Assembly (NCBI GenBank): GCA_040904825.1
Contig: JBBDSU010000060.1
Span: 10,939 to 74,938, forward strand
Source: JBBDSU01 sp040904825
GTDB lineage: Bacteria; Actinomycetota; Nitriliruptoria; Nitriliruptorales; Nitriliruptoraceae
Direction of reading: 5' to 3'
DNA: 64,000 bases
Shown here: positions 26,393 to 35,458 of the stretch, piece by piece
Layout of the letters: every line of letters begins with the position of its first letter
How positions within the stretch are numbered: position 1 is the stretch's first letter
Position numbers and translations under genes: made by a program
The notes under the pieces: model-generated
Databases searched by the model: none
Seen by the model: only the letters and a program-made list of their open reading frames with translations
Told to the model about the DNA's origin: nothing

Positions 26393-28224
26393 CCACGGCC
26401 GCCCCCAACCCATCCACTGCTATGGCGCGGGCGATGGTGGATGAATGCGTACGCCATGGCGTGACCGACGCGGTGCTGGCTCCTGGCTCACGATCCGCCG
26501 CACTGGCGTTTGCCTTCTACGACGACCCGCGGATCGCCCTGCACGTCCATCCTGATGAACGGTCGGCCGCATTCGTTGCGCTGGGGCTGGCCCGGGCATC
26601 CGGCCGTCCCGCTGTGGTGGTGACCACCAGCGGCTCGGCGGTGGCCAACCTGCATCCCGCCGTGATCGAAGCGGATCTGGACCGGGTCCCGATGGTCCTG
26701 ATCACCGCTGACCGTCCGGTTGAACTGCGCGAGACCGGCGCCAACCAGACCATCGATCAGGTGGGGCTGTTCGGCAGCACCGTGCGGTGGGCATTCGATG
26801 TTCCTGCAGCCGAAGATCGGGCAGACGCGCCCGGCCTGTGGCGATCGGTCATCAGTCGCGCCGTGGCGGCCAGCCTCGGTGTCGCCGGAGGAAAAGGACC
26901 GGCCGGCCCGGTCCACCTCAACGTCGGTTTTCGGGAGCCGACGGTTCCGGCGGCCGACGATGGGCGCAGCGCACCGGCGCCCTGGAGCCATGATGAAGGT
27001 GGCCGGGACGACAGCCGGCGGTGGGTGCATGTCGAGCCTGGCGTCGTGCAGCCCGCCCCTGCGACAGTCGAGCGACTCTTCAACCTCATCGTCGGGGATG
27101 ACGGGCCGCGCCGAGGAGTGGTTGTCGTCGGCCAGACCCGGCAGTCGACGTCGGTCCTGCTGGAACTGGCTGACAGGTTGGGATGGCCGGTCTTGGCGGA
27201 ACCGACCGGGTCCATTCGCAGCCATGGCGCGGTGATTGGCCACGGCCATCACGTGTGTGCTCATCCAGGATTCATGGGCAGCCATCGTCCTGCCATTGCC
27301 TTGCGGGTGGGACGTGCCACGCTGTCACCGGCCATCGATGCCGCGCTGACTGACGCTGAACAGATTGTGATCGATCCCGACGGAATGTGGATCGATCCCG
27401 ACCGGCGCATCGCCGAGATCATCGTCGCCGACGCTGACCGGCTGGCTGAGAGCCTGCTGGCACGGCTTGCCGATGGGCCAGCCGACCAGGGCACTGACAA
27501 CGGCCGATGGTGTGCCGCGTGGCGCGATGCAGACCGTGCTGTCGCCACAGCGATCGACGAGGTCCTCGGGTTGGCGACGGATGCTGCCATCGCCACGCCA
27601 ACTGAGCCGGTGGATTTGTCCGAACCGGCCATTGCCCGCCTGCTGCCGGCGGTCGTGCCTGCTGGCACGCGGCTGGTAGCTGCGTCGTCGATGCCGATCC
27701 GCGACCTTGACCGCTACATGGGCGTCGGCGCGGAGGTTGTTGTTGACGCCAACCGTGGAGCCTCAGGCATCGACGGGTTCGTCAGCAGTTTGCTGGGGGT
27801 GCGGCTGGCCACTGATCCCGACGTGCCGGTCGTCGGTGTCGCCGGAGACCTTGCGAGTCTGCATGACGTCAACGGATGGTTGCTGTCTGCCGACGAACGC
27901 ACGCCTGCCTCGTCGGTGACTCTCGTCGTTGTCGACAACGACGGTGGCGGCATTTTTTCATTTCTTCCGCAAGCTCAGTTCCCGGCTGCTTTCGAGCGTG
28001 TTTTTGGAACGCCTCACGGGCGAGACTTCGCCCACGTCGCTCTCCTCCATGATCTTGACTACCAGCGAGCCGATGACGCGCCGGGATTTGTGGCTGCCCT
28101 GCACGCGTCGACCGCGCGACCGGGGCGGCACCTGGTGCACGTGTCGACGTCTAGGTCGGACAATGTCGCCCTCCATCGTCAACTGGACCAGCACATCGCA
28201 CAACGGTTGTCCCAGGACTGGTGA
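26389..28224 (+). CDS. menD: SEPHCHC synthase (menaquinone biosynthesis thiamine-diphosphate enzyme)
   Basis: MenD condenses isochorismate with 2-oxoglutarate using thiamine diphosphate. The 611-residue protein shows the N-terminal DAVLAPGSRSAALAFAF, HPDERSAAFVALGLARASGRP, TTSGSAVANLHPAVIEA, and in the C-terminal third the ThDP-binding VAGDLASLHDVNGWL and VVDNDGGGIFSFLPQAQ. The length is somewhat above the family average. It ends 96 bp from the convergent menF stop. Confidence 0.96.
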   Translation: MTTAAPNPSTAMARAMVDECVRHGVTDAVLAPGSRSAALAFAFYDDPRIALHVHPDERSAAFVALGLARASGRPAVVVTTSGSAVANLHPAVIEADLDRVPMVLITADRPVELRETGANQTIDQVGLFGSTVRWAFDVPAAEDRADAPGLWRSVISRAVAASLGVAGGKGPAGPVHLNVGFREPTVPAADDGRSAPAPWSHDEGGRDDSRRWVHVEPGVVQPAPATVERLFNLIVGDDGPRRGVVVVGQTRQSTSVLLELADRLGWPVLAEPTGSIRSHGAVIGHGHHVCAHPGFMGSHRPAIALRVGRATLSPAIDAALTDAEQIVIDPDGMWIDPDRRIAEIIVADADRLAESLLARLADGPADQGTDNGRWCAAWRDADRAVATAIDEVLGLATDAAIATPTEPVDLSEPAIARLLPAVVPAGTRLVAASSMPIRDLDRYMGVGAEVVVDANRGASGIDGFVSSLLGVRLATDPDVPVVGVAGDLASLHDVNGWLLSADERTPASSVTLVVVDNDGGGIFSFLPQAQFPAAFERVFGTPHGRDFAHVALLHDLDYQRADDAPGFVAALHASTARPGRHLVHVSTSRSDNVALHRQLDQHIAQRLSQDW

Positions 28225-28320
28225 CGGGTGTGCTCGATCGCGCTGCAGCAGATGGTCAGATGCGAGGGTCACACGCGAGGGTCGCACCCGGTTGTCCCAC
28301 CCGCTTGTCTTCCTCCACGG

Positions 28321-29634
28321 TCATCTCCCGAGATCGGCGCTTTCGCCCAGTACGGCCTGCATGGCGAGGAGCTTGAGACGCGTCTCGGCCAACTCGGCTT
28401 CTGGAAGTGAACCTTCGACGATGCCCACTCCAGCGAATAGTCGCGCTCGAGTCCCAGCCAGTTCGGCACATCGCAGTGCGATACCCCATTCACCGTCGCC
28501 GGACGCGTCCGTCCAGCCAACTGGGGCGGCGTAGCGGCCACGGTCGATGCCTTCAAGGTCCCTGAGGAGCGCAAGGGCTGCTTGCCGCGGGGTACCTCCG
28601 ACGGCAGCGGTCGGGTGCAGGGCTGCCGCAAGGCTGAGCACGTCAGTCACGGCGTCAAGTGTCCCCTCGAACCAGGTGGCCAGGTGCTGCACATTTTCGA
28701 GTTTCAGCACCGTCGGGTCATCGTCGTGAGCAAGGTCACGGCACCGTGCCGACAGCACGTCCCGCACCGAGTCGACCGCCAAAGCATGTTCGCGACGGTC
28801 CTTGTCGGATGCCATGAGACGGGCAGCGAGTTCGTCATCGGAACGAGGGTCGTGGTCGCGGCCAATTGTTCCGGCCAACACCCGGGAGGTCACCCGGTTG
28901 CTGAATTTTCCGACAAGCAGCTCAGGTGTTGCGCCGACCAGGCCGTCGACAACGAACGTGTGGCAGCTTGGAAAGTGGCGCTGGAGCCGTCGAGCCAGCA
29001 CGTTCGGATCGAACGGTGTCCGAGACCACACGGCCAGATCGCGCGCCAGGACAACCTTGTCCACGTCGCCTTGACGGATCCGGTCGATCGCTGCGGCGAC
29101 CGCTTCGAGCCATTGGACGTCGGAGCGAGTCGCTCCGGCGTACCGGGGCCGATCGGTGTCCACCGGGCGAGCCGTTCGTTGCTTCGTATCGGTCACTGGC
29201 TGCAGCGGGCGGACACCTGACCCGTCCACGGGTGTGACCTCAGTGAGCCAGGTTGTTCCGTCACGCCGCCCGACGATCACCTGCGGAACGATCATCACCG
29301 ACCCGGCAGCGTCATCATCGAAGGTGAACGACCCGAATGCGACCAGACCACTGCCACGAGCGTCGACCGTGTCGTCAATCGTGGCTGTCGCGGCGACATC
29401 GCCCAGTGCACGCATGCCATCGGCGAATCGGGCCGGTCCTGCGGGCGGCTTGATGACGGCAGCTCGCCCCCAGCCGACAAGTCCTTCGTCCAAGCCCGTG
29501 GATGCGTCGACGGTGGACCACACGGTCGCGTCTGCGACATCGGGGATGAGATCCACGAGCCGCACGTCGGTGATCAACGGTTGGGAGGTGACCTTCAGCG
29601 GTGCGACGCTTGATTCGCGGGCGATGAGCGTCAC
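28321..29634 (-). CDS. menF: Isochorismate synthase
   Basis: This 437-residue chorismate-binding enzyme makes isochorismate for MenD. Conserved features are KVVLARDLAV, the GATPELLVGK motif, RVLAGTIGRD, DKDRREHALAVDSV with the metal/Glu region, and the C-terminal HPTAAVGGTPRQAAL and GWTDASGDGEWGIALR. The GTG start overlaps the stop of the MerR-like gene by 4 bp, so the two are on one minus-strand transcript. A salicylate or siderophore role is less likely given the complete men set around it. Confidence 0.93.
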   Translation of the reverse strand: MTLIARESSVAPLKVTSQPLITDVRLVDLIPDVADATVWSTVDASTGLDEGLVGWGRAAVIKPPAGPARFADGMRALGDVAATATIDDTVDARGSGLVAFGSFTFDDDAAGSVMIVPQVIVGRRDGTTWLTEVTPVDGSGVRPLQPVTDTKQRTARPVDTDRPRYAGATRSDVQWLEAVAAAIDRIRQGDVDKVVLARDLAVWSRTPFDPNVLARRLQRHFPSCHTFVVDGLVGATPELLVGKFSNRVTSRVLAGTIGRDHDPRSDDELAARLMASDKDRREHALAVDSVRDVLSARCRDLAHDDDPTVLKLENVQHLATWFEGTLDAVTDVLSLAAALHPTAAVGGTPRQAALALLRDLEGIDRGRYAAPVGWTDASGDGEWGIALRCAELAGTRARLFAGVGIVEGSLPEAELAETRLKLLAMQAVLGESADLGR

Positions 29635-30158
29635 GATGGAGCAGTCCCGCCACCGTCAGACTGGGTTGCGCGCTTCGTATCGTGGGGTTGCGGGGCGTCG
29701 GCCTCCTCAGCGACACGTGCCGCGACTTTGGCGAGCAGCCGTCTGCGCAGGTGATGGGCCACCAGTCGCTCTGTTGCAGGCAGCATGCGCTGGTAGGCGG
29801 TGATCAGACGGTCGGCAAGCTCGTCGGGTGTGTCCGACGTCGATTGAGCAGGATCACGGATGAAGCGAAGGAACGCTTCGACCGCAGCATCGGCAATCAC
29901 GGCGACTGCATCGTCGGTGTGGCGTGCGATATCCAACAGTTCTGCCAGAGGCAGACCCGCATCCAGTATCGCCAGTCCCGCTTGGACGGCCTGGACATCT
30001 GCAGGGGAGTAACGGGCGACGCCGGTGTCATCGATGTGATGGGGCAGCAGGAGTCCAGCCCGCTCGACGGCTTCGAGAAGCACGCGCGTCGTGCCAGCTT
30101 CGGCAGCGACATCATCGAGGTCGAACGGTGCGTGCTCGTCGTCAGCGACCGCACGCAA
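29631..30158 (-). CDS. MerR-like helix-turn-helix regulator upstream of menF
   Basis: The conserved part begins with a winged helix-turn-helix resembling MerR proteins: FDLDDVAAEAGTTRVLLEAVERAGLL, then an RYSPADVQAVQAG wing and helix. A helical C-terminal region follows with no cysteine cluster. The start is uncertain. The TTG at 30158 gives 175 residues beginning just before the helix-turn-helix; the frame stays open to 30365, but that part is Arg/Pro-rich and would run into the divergent menG start. Translational overlap with menF suggests it controls menaquinone or respiratory genes. The effector is unknown. Confidence 0.7.
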   Translation of the reverse strand: MRAVADDEHAPFDLDDVAAEAGTTRVLLEAVERAGLLLPHHIDDTGVARYSPADVQAVQAGLAILDAGLPLAELLDIARHTDDAVAVIADAAVEAFLRFIRDPAQSTSDTPDELADRLITAYQRMLPATERLVAHHLRRRLLAKVAARVAEEADAPQPHDTKRATQSDGGGTAPS

Positions 30159-30357
30159 CAGTGCGGCATCGGCGCTGTCGGGTGCGGTCGGCGGACCCTG
30201 TCCGACGCCCGTGTCATGGGGAGTGTCCGTGCTGCCACCTCGTGGGGGGGATCGGGCCGAAGGTAGCCCAGGGCGTTGAGGTAGCCTCCTGCTCCCGCGC
30301 GCTGGCAACTCGGTGCACGTGTGTCCCTCGCTCCTCGGCCTTCGCACTGGACACTGC

Positions 30358-31110
30358 ATGAGCAACGATCATGGCGACCGCGAAGTGGGCACCGCCACAG
30401 ACGAGGTTTTGCCGGCTGCGTCCAGCCAGGGCAAGGACGCTGCACTCGTGCAGGCGATGTTTGATCGTGTCGCACCGCGCTACGACCTGGCCAACACGGC
30501 GCTATCGCTTGGTCAGGATGCTCGCTGGCGCAGGATTACCGCTGCCGCGGCAGGTGCCTCCGATGGGATCGTGCTTGATGTTGCAAGTGGCCCTGGCAAC
30601 GTTGCGCGAGAACTCCTTCGGGCCGGCGCCCGGGAGGTTGTCGCGCTCGACTTGTCGTTCAACATGCTGGCCGCAGGTGCTCGGCGGGGTGACGACGCGG
30701 CCATCTACTGGGTGAACGGGGATGCGATGGTCCTGCCGTTTGCTGATGCGACCTTCGACGCGGTGACCATCTCGTTCGGACTGCGCAACGTTCCCGACCA
30801 GAAGCTGGCCCTCCAAGAATTCGCTCGTGTCACCCGGCCAGGTGGCCGCCTAGTGGTGTGCGAGTTCGCGACTCCGGCGCGCCGGTGGTTCAGGACCGTC
30901 TACCAGCGGTATCTCGTCGGGATGCTGCCGAAGGTGGCACGGCTGGTTTCGTCATCAGCCCCGGCCTACCGCTACCTCGCTGATTCGATCCTGGCGTGGC
31001 CAGATCGTGTGACGGTGGCCCAGTGGATGCGCGAAGCCGGATGGGAGTCGGTCAAAGTTCGGGACCTGTCGGGTGGCATCGTGGCTGTGCACCGCGCGGT
31101 GCGGAGTTGA
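30358..31110 (+). CDS. menG: Demethylmenaquinone methyltransferase
   Basis: MenG (UbiE family) performs the last methylation of menaquinone. The 250-residue protein has AMFDRVAPRYDLANTALSLGQDARWR, the SAM-binding LDVASGPGNVAREL, ALDLSFNML, ISFGLRNVPD and a C-terminal VRDLSGGIVAVHRAV. It is transcribed away from the MerR-like gene. After its stop comes a 42-bp perfect palindrome. Confidence 0.96.
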   Translation: MSNDHGDREVGTATDEVLPAASSQGKDAALVQAMFDRVAPRYDLANTALSLGQDARWRRITAAAAGASDGIVLDVASGPGNVARELLRAGAREVVALDLSFNMLAAGARRGDDAAIYWVNGDAMVLPFADATFDAVTISFGLRNVPDQKLALQEFARVTRPGGRLVVCEFATPARRWFRTVYQRYLVGMLPKVARLVSSSAPAYRYLADSILAWPDRVTVAQWMREAGWESVKVRDLSGGIVAVHRAVRS

Positions 31111-31114
31111 AGGC

Positions 31115-31120
31115 TAGACT
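31115..31120 (+). promoter_or_regulatory. Candidate -10 element for the menJ-nuo operon
   Basis: TAGACT fits the TANNNT pattern and would place a transcription start around 31127, inside the left arm of the adjacent palindrome. No good -35 was found, which is common in actinobacteria. Confidence 0.25.
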
Positions 31121-31160
31121 CACAACCTGCTCGTGAAAAGTTTCACGAGCAGGTTGTGAG
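31119..31160. promoter_or_regulatory. 42-bp perfect palindrome with a Rex-like operator core
   Basis: Two 20-bp arms (31119-31138 and 31141-31160) are exact reverse complements around the 2-bp centre AG. The central 18 bp, 31131-31148, read TCGTGAA-AAGT-TTCACGA and match the Rex operator consensus TTGTGAA-N4-TTCACAA at 12 of 14 fixed positions, with the two mismatches placed symmetrically. The site lies 8 bp after the menG stop and 42 bp before the menJ start, upstream of the nuo operon. As RNA it could also form a long terminator-like hairpin, but no T-run follows. Confidence 0.65.
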
Positions 31161-31202
31161 GGGCAGAATGCACGGGTAGGGAGGCATGGGGAGGGAGGCA
31201 CG

Positions 31203-32477
31203 ATGACGACGTTCGAACTCGGGACCGAGGTCGCCGACGTCGTTGTCGTGGGCGCGGGTCCGGCCGGTTCGTCAGCGGCTGCCCGGCTGGCTTCCCAGGG
31301 GCATGATGTCATCGTCCTTGAGAAAGACACGTTCCCGCGTGACAAGGTGTGCGGCGATGGCTTGACGCCCCGTGTCGTCAAGGAGCTCCTTGATCTTGGA
31401 CTTGTCGATGAAGCACATGGCCGCGTCGATGGCTGGGCGACTCAGCGCGGCCTTCGCATCCACGGTGGCCGGACCGTCATGGAGCTTGAGTGGCCTCAGT
31501 TGGATGACTGGCCGTCATGGGGTGCGACTGCGACGCGAAAAGTGTTCGATGAGACCCTTGCCCGCAACGCGCAAGCGCGTGGTGCACGACTGATCGAGTC
31601 AGCGACTGTCCTCGAACCCGTGTGGCGCGATGCGCGCCAAGATCGCGTGGCTGGCGTCACCTATCGCGACGCTGATCGACGCCTTGGACGGATCGACGCG
31701 AAGGTCGTCATTGCCGCCGACGGACCGGGTGGCGGCTTGGCACGGCACCTGGGCTCGGTTCGTCGCACGGACCGCCCGATGGCTGTCGCGGCTCGCACGT
31801 ACTACCGCTCGTCGCGGTCTGCCGACGAATGGATCAGCTCGTTCCTCGACCTCCGTGATGTCGATGGCAATCTGTTGTCGGGCTATGGGTGGGTCTTCCC
31901 GCTCGACGACGGCACGATCAATGTCGGCCTGGGATTGTTGTCAACATCGAAGGATTTCCAGGCCATCGACTACCGGCGGATGCTGACAGCCTGGACGACA
32001 GGCTTGGCCGACGACTGGGAAACGTCCGAAGACCGGCGCACCGATCAGATCAGGACAGGCCCGATCCCGATGGGGTTCAACCGGACGCCTCTTCATCAGC
32101 GCGGTGTGCTCCTCGTCGGCGACGCGGCAGGGATGGTCAACCCGTTCAATGGGGAGGGCATCTCATACGCGATGGAAGCCGCAGCGCTGGCATCTGAGGT
32201 TGTCGATGAAGCCCTTGCGGCGCGTCGTACAGCGGTCCTGGATCGGTATGACACCGAGCTGCGACAACGCTGGGGCGGCTACTACACCCTTGGCCGTGTG
32301 TTCGCTGAGCTCGTCGGTCACCCTCAGGTGATGCACGTCTGCACCGAGTACGGCATGCCCTACCGGCCCCTGATGGAGCTCGTCTTCAAGCTGATGGCTC
32401 ATCTGACCGATCAGCGCCCGGCGGACGCCAAAGATGCGGTCATCAACACCCTCCAGCGCTTGGCGCCAGCGGCATGA
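31203..32477 (+). CDS. menJ: FAD-dependent geranylgeranyl/menaquinone reductase (MenJ-like)
   Basis: This 424-residue flavoprotein has the FAD-binding GAGPAG at residues 17-22, the family motif DKVCGDGLTPR near residue 52, and the second FAD motif LLVGDAAGMVNPFNGEGISYAME. Members reduce isoprenoid double bonds; the mycobacterial homologue saturates one double bond of the menaquinone tail. Its place after menG and before nuoA supports that role. A strong ribosome site GGAGG precedes the ATG. The palindrome at 31119-31160 lies in its promoter region. Confidence 0.9.
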   Translation: MTTFELGTEVADVVVVGAGPAGSSAAARLASQGHDVIVLEKDTFPRDKVCGDGLTPRVVKELLDLGLVDEAHGRVDGWATQRGLRIHGGRTVMELEWPQLDDWPSWGATATRKVFDETLARNAQARGARLIESATVLEPVWRDARQDRVAGVTYRDADRRLGRIDAKVVIAADGPGGGLARHLGSVRRTDRPMAVAARTYYRSSRSADEWISSFLDLRDVDGNLLSGYGWVFPLDDGTINVGLGLLSTSKDFQAIDYRRMLTAWTTGLADDWETSEDRRTDQIRTGPIPMGFNRTPLHQRGVLLVGDAAGMVNPFNGEGISYAMEAAALASEVVDEALAARRTAVLDRYDTELRQRWGGYYTLGRVFAELVGHPQVMHVCTEYGMPYRPLMELVFKLMAHLTDQRPADAKDAVINTLQRLAPAA

Positions 32478-32634
32478 CTACACCGTCAGCGCTTGACCCG
32501 TCTTGCAGCCAGCGTCACGTGGCCCGTACGGTGCGAGTCTGTGCCGGGGGCAACGTGGCGACCGGTCCGTGCGGTGACACGTCGCGGCGGGACCTGCCGG
32601 TGGGGCGCCGTGACTACGAGGAGGGTGGGAGAGC

Positions 32635-32994
32635 GTGGTGAGCGAGTTCCTTGGTGTGCTGCTGCTGTTCGCCCTGGCCGCGTTGTTCGCGGGCGGGTCG
32701 CTGGCGGTCAGCAGCCTCGTTGGCCCGCGTGCCCCCAACCCCACCAAGCTGTCCGCCTACGAGTGCGGCAACGAGCCGCTGGCTGACGTGCAGGGCACTC
32801 GATTTCCGGTCAAGTTCTACATGGTGGCGATGCTGTTTCTTGTCTTCGACATCGAAGCTGTGTTCGTCTACCCGTGGGCGGTCGTCTACCGCGAGCTTGG
32901 TTGGTTCGGGCTGGGTCAGATGGCGGTATTCATCGGCATCCTCGGGGTTGCGTTCATCTATGAGATCGGTCGCGGAGGCCTCGAATGGGACTAG
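32635..32994 (+). CDS. nuoA: NADH dehydrogenase subunit A (operon 1)
   Basis: This 119-residue membrane subunit has three helices and the conserved loop KLSAYECGNEPLADVQGTRFPVKFY with its cysteine, then FDIEAVFVYPWAV. It starts the 14-gene complex I operon. Adjacent GTG codons at 32635 and 32638 are possible starts after GAGGAGG. The gene overlaps nuoB by 10 bp. Confidence 0.95.
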   Translation: MVSEFLGVLLLFALAALFAGGSLAVSSLVGPRAPNPTKLSAYECGNEPLADVQGTRFPVKFYMVAMLFLVFDIEAVFVYPWAVVYRELGWFGLGQMAVFIGILGVAFIYEIGRGGLEWD

Positions 32995-33473
32995 AGACCA
33001 AGCTGCCCAACGGCATCCTGCTGACCAATCTCGAGCGGTTTGTGAACTACAGCCGGTCGACCTCGCTGTGGCCAGCCACGTTCGGCCTGGCGTGCTGTGC
33101 CATCGAGATGATGGCGACCGGAGGGCCGCGCCATGACATGTCCCGGTTTGGCATGGAGGTGTTTCGTGCCTCGCCCCGGCAGGCCGACCTGATGATCGTC
33201 GCAGGACGTGTGTCGCACAAGATGGCCCCGGTGCTGCGCCGGATCTACGACCAGATGTCAGACCCCAAATGGGTGCTGTCGATGGGTGTGTGCGCCACCT
33301 CGGGGGGTATGTTCAATAATTACGCGCTTGTGCAGGGGGTCGACCACATCGTGCCGGTTGACATGTACGTGCCCGGATGCCCGCCTCGGCCTGAGATGCT
33401 GCTCGACGGAATCCTGCAGCTGCACGCCAAGATTCGCGGCGAGTCGTTCGCCGACCAGGCGGCCCGCGCATGA
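32985..33473 (+). CDS. nuoB: NADH dehydrogenase subunit B (operon 1)
   Basis: NuoB holds cluster N2, which passes electrons to quinone. The 162-residue protein has the ligand set in LACCAIEMM, GVCATSGGM and PGCPPRPE. It lies at the interface with NuoD and overlaps nuoA and nuoC. Confidence 0.97.
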   Translation: MGLETKLPNGILLTNLERFVNYSRSTSLWPATFGLACCAIEMMATGGPRHDMSRFGMEVFRASPRQADLMIVAGRVSHKMAPVLRRIYDQMSDPKWVLSMGVCATSGGMFNNYALVQGVDHIVPVDMYVPGCPPRPEMLLDGILQLHAKIRGESFADQAARA

Positions 33474-34120
33474 CCACACCTGCCACCCCCACAGCCAACG
33501 TGCCCGACCGCAACCACGGTCTGACCGGCACGGCCCTGACGACCGACGAACTTGCCGAGCGCGTCGCTGCAGCCTTCGACGACGTGCGCACCGAGGTGGT
33601 CCGTGACGAGCTGATGGTCCATGTCGCTCCGGAACAACTCACCGACATCATCCGTTGGTGCCGTGACGACGCCGAGGTGTCGTGTGAACTGCTCGCTGAC
33701 TTGTCGGGGGTGCACTGGCCTGCCGGAGACATGGTCGTTGAACGCCAGCCGGCCACTACCGGCTGGCCGGACTACCGGGTGTCACGTGAGGTCGGCGCGA
33801 TCGAAGTGATCTACGTGCTGCGCTCGGTCAGCCGCAACCACTGGTTGAAGGTGTCGACCTCCACGCCCGACAGCGAGCCACGACTCGATTCGGTGACCGA
33901 CATCTATGAGACGGCCAATTATCACGAGCGTGAAGTCTTCGATTTCTTCGGTGTCGAGTTCGTCGGACACCCCAACTTGACCCGCATCCTCATGCCGGAT
34001 GATTGGCTTGGCCATCCGCATCGCAAGGACTATCCGCTCGGTGGTGTCGACATCGAGTATCAGAACGACAAGTTCATTCCACCTCCCGATGAGCGCTCTA
34101 TCCGCGAGGTGATCCGATGA
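33470..34120 (+). CDS. nuoC: NADH dehydrogenase subunit C (operon 1)
   Basis: This 216-residue peripheral-arm subunit has the 30-kDa signature YHEREVFDFFGVEFVGHPNLTRIL and PHRKDYPLGG. The N-terminal 60 or so residues are a variable extension. It overlaps nuoB and nuoD by 4 bp each. Confidence 0.95.
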   Translation: MTTPATPTANVPDRNHGLTGTALTTDELAERVAAAFDDVRTEVVRDELMVHVAPEQLTDIIRWCRDDAEVSCELLADLSGVHWPAGDMVVERQPATTGWPDYRVSREVGAIEVIYVLRSVSRNHWLKVSTSTPDSEPRLDSVTDIYETANYHEREVFDFFGVEFVGHPNLTRILMPDDWLGHPHRKDYPLGGVDIEYQNDKFIPPPDERSIREVIR

Positions 34121-35406
34121 CGACGCGCGAGATGTCCGCCGACGACGTCTTCGTCGAAGGCGCTGACTGGGAAGAGGTCGTCGACGCCATCGTTGACGAT
34201 CGCCTCATTGTCAACATGGGCCCCCAGCACCCCTCGACCCATGGCGTTTTGCGCCTGGTGCTCGAACTGGACGGCGAGACGGTCACCAAGCTTCAACCGG
34301 TGATCGGCTATCTCCATACCGGGATTGAGAAGAACGCCGAATTCCGCAACTGGGTTCAGGGGTGCACGTTCTTCACGCGCATGGACTACTTGGCGCCATT
34401 GTTCAACGAACTTGCGTACTGCCTTGGTGTCGAAAAGATGCTTGATGTTGAGGTGCCTGAGCGCGCGAACGCGGTGAGGGTCGTGCTCACCGAGTTCAAC
34501 CGGATCTCGAGCCACCTGGTGTGGCTGGCAACCGGCGGGATGGAGCTTGGCTCAACGACGATGATGACGTTCGGGTTTCGCGAGCGCGAGCACATCCTCG
34601 ACCTGTTCGAGTCCCAGTCGGGGCTGCGGATGAACCACGCTTATATCCGTCCCGGTGGCCTCGCCCAGGACGTCACCGACGACTTCGTTCAACGGTGTGA
34701 GTTCCTGCTGCGCAAGCTGCCCGAGAAGATCGGTGAGTACGAGGATCTTCTGTTGGCCAACCCCATCTGGGTCGATCGCCTCCAAGGCGTCGGTGTGCTG
34801 ACTGCCGAGCGGGCGCTTGCGCTAGGTGTCACCGGCCCCTTGCTGCGTGCCGCGGGCGTGCCGTGGGACCTGCGCAAAGCGCAGCCCTACTGCGACATTG
34901 ACCGCTATGACTTTGAGGTCGCCATCGACTCTGCGTGTGACTCGTATGCGCGCTTCTTGGTGCGACTTGAGGAGATGCGGCAGTCACTCAAGATCATTCG
35001 CCAAGCGTTGGACACCCTTCCCGGCGGTCCGGTGATGGTTGCCGACAAGCGCATCGCCTGGCCGTCGCAGCAGTCCATCGGCGCCGACGGCGTCGGCAAC
35101 GATCCGGCCTACATTCGCCACATCATGGGCGAGTCGATGGAGGCGTTGATCAACCACTTCAAGCATGTGACCGAGGGGTTCGCCGTTCCCGCAGGGCAGG
35201 TCTACCAGCCCGTCGAGTCCCCTCGCGGGGAGCTCGGCTATGCCATCACGTCGGTGGGGACCAACAAGCCATACCGCGTGCACGTGCGCGAACCCAGCTT
35301 CGTCAACCTTCAGGCTGCGAGCGAGATGTCGACGGGGCACATGGTCGCCGACGTCATTGCCATCGTTGCGTCACTCGATCCGGTCATGGGTGGGGTCGAT
35401 CGATGA
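34117..35406 (+). CDS. nuoD: NADH dehydrogenase subunit D (operon 1)
   Basis: NuoD forms the quinone-binding cavity with NuoB. The 429-residue protein has VNMGPQHPSTHGVLRLVLELDGE, HTGIEKNAEFRNW and the C-terminal DPVMGGVDR typical of 49-kDa subunits. It overlaps nuoC by 4 bp and is followed by a 52-bp gap before nuoE. Confidence 0.97.
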   Translation: MTTREMSADDVFVEGADWEEVVDAIVDDRLIVNMGPQHPSTHGVLRLVLELDGETVTKLQPVIGYLHTGIEKNAEFRNWVQGCTFFTRMDYLAPLFNELAYCLGVEKMLDVEVPERANAVRVVLTEFNRISSHLVWLATGGMELGSTTMMTFGFREREHILDLFESQSGLRMNHAYIRPGGLAQDVTDDFVQRCEFLLRKLPEKIGEYEDLLLANPIWVDRLQGVGVLTAERALALGVTGPLLRAAGVPWDLRKAQPYCDIDRYDFEVAIDSACDSYARFLVRLEEMRQSLKIIRQALDTLPGGPVMVADKRIAWPSQQSIGADGVGNDPAYIRHIMGESMEALINHFKHVTEGFAVPAGQVYQPVESPRGELGYAITSVGTNKPYRVHVREPSFVNLQAASEMSTGHMVADVIAIVASLDPVMGGVDR

Positions 35407-35458
35407 TCACAGCGATGATTGCGGCGCCTGTCACCACTGTGTCCGAAGGCCGCTGAAC

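Noticed and set aside
28225..28320. Intrinsic terminator between convergent menD and menF
   Set aside because: There are short inverted pieces (CGGGTG and CACCCG) and a GCGAGGGTC direct repeat, but the stem is weak, the loop long and no T-run follows.
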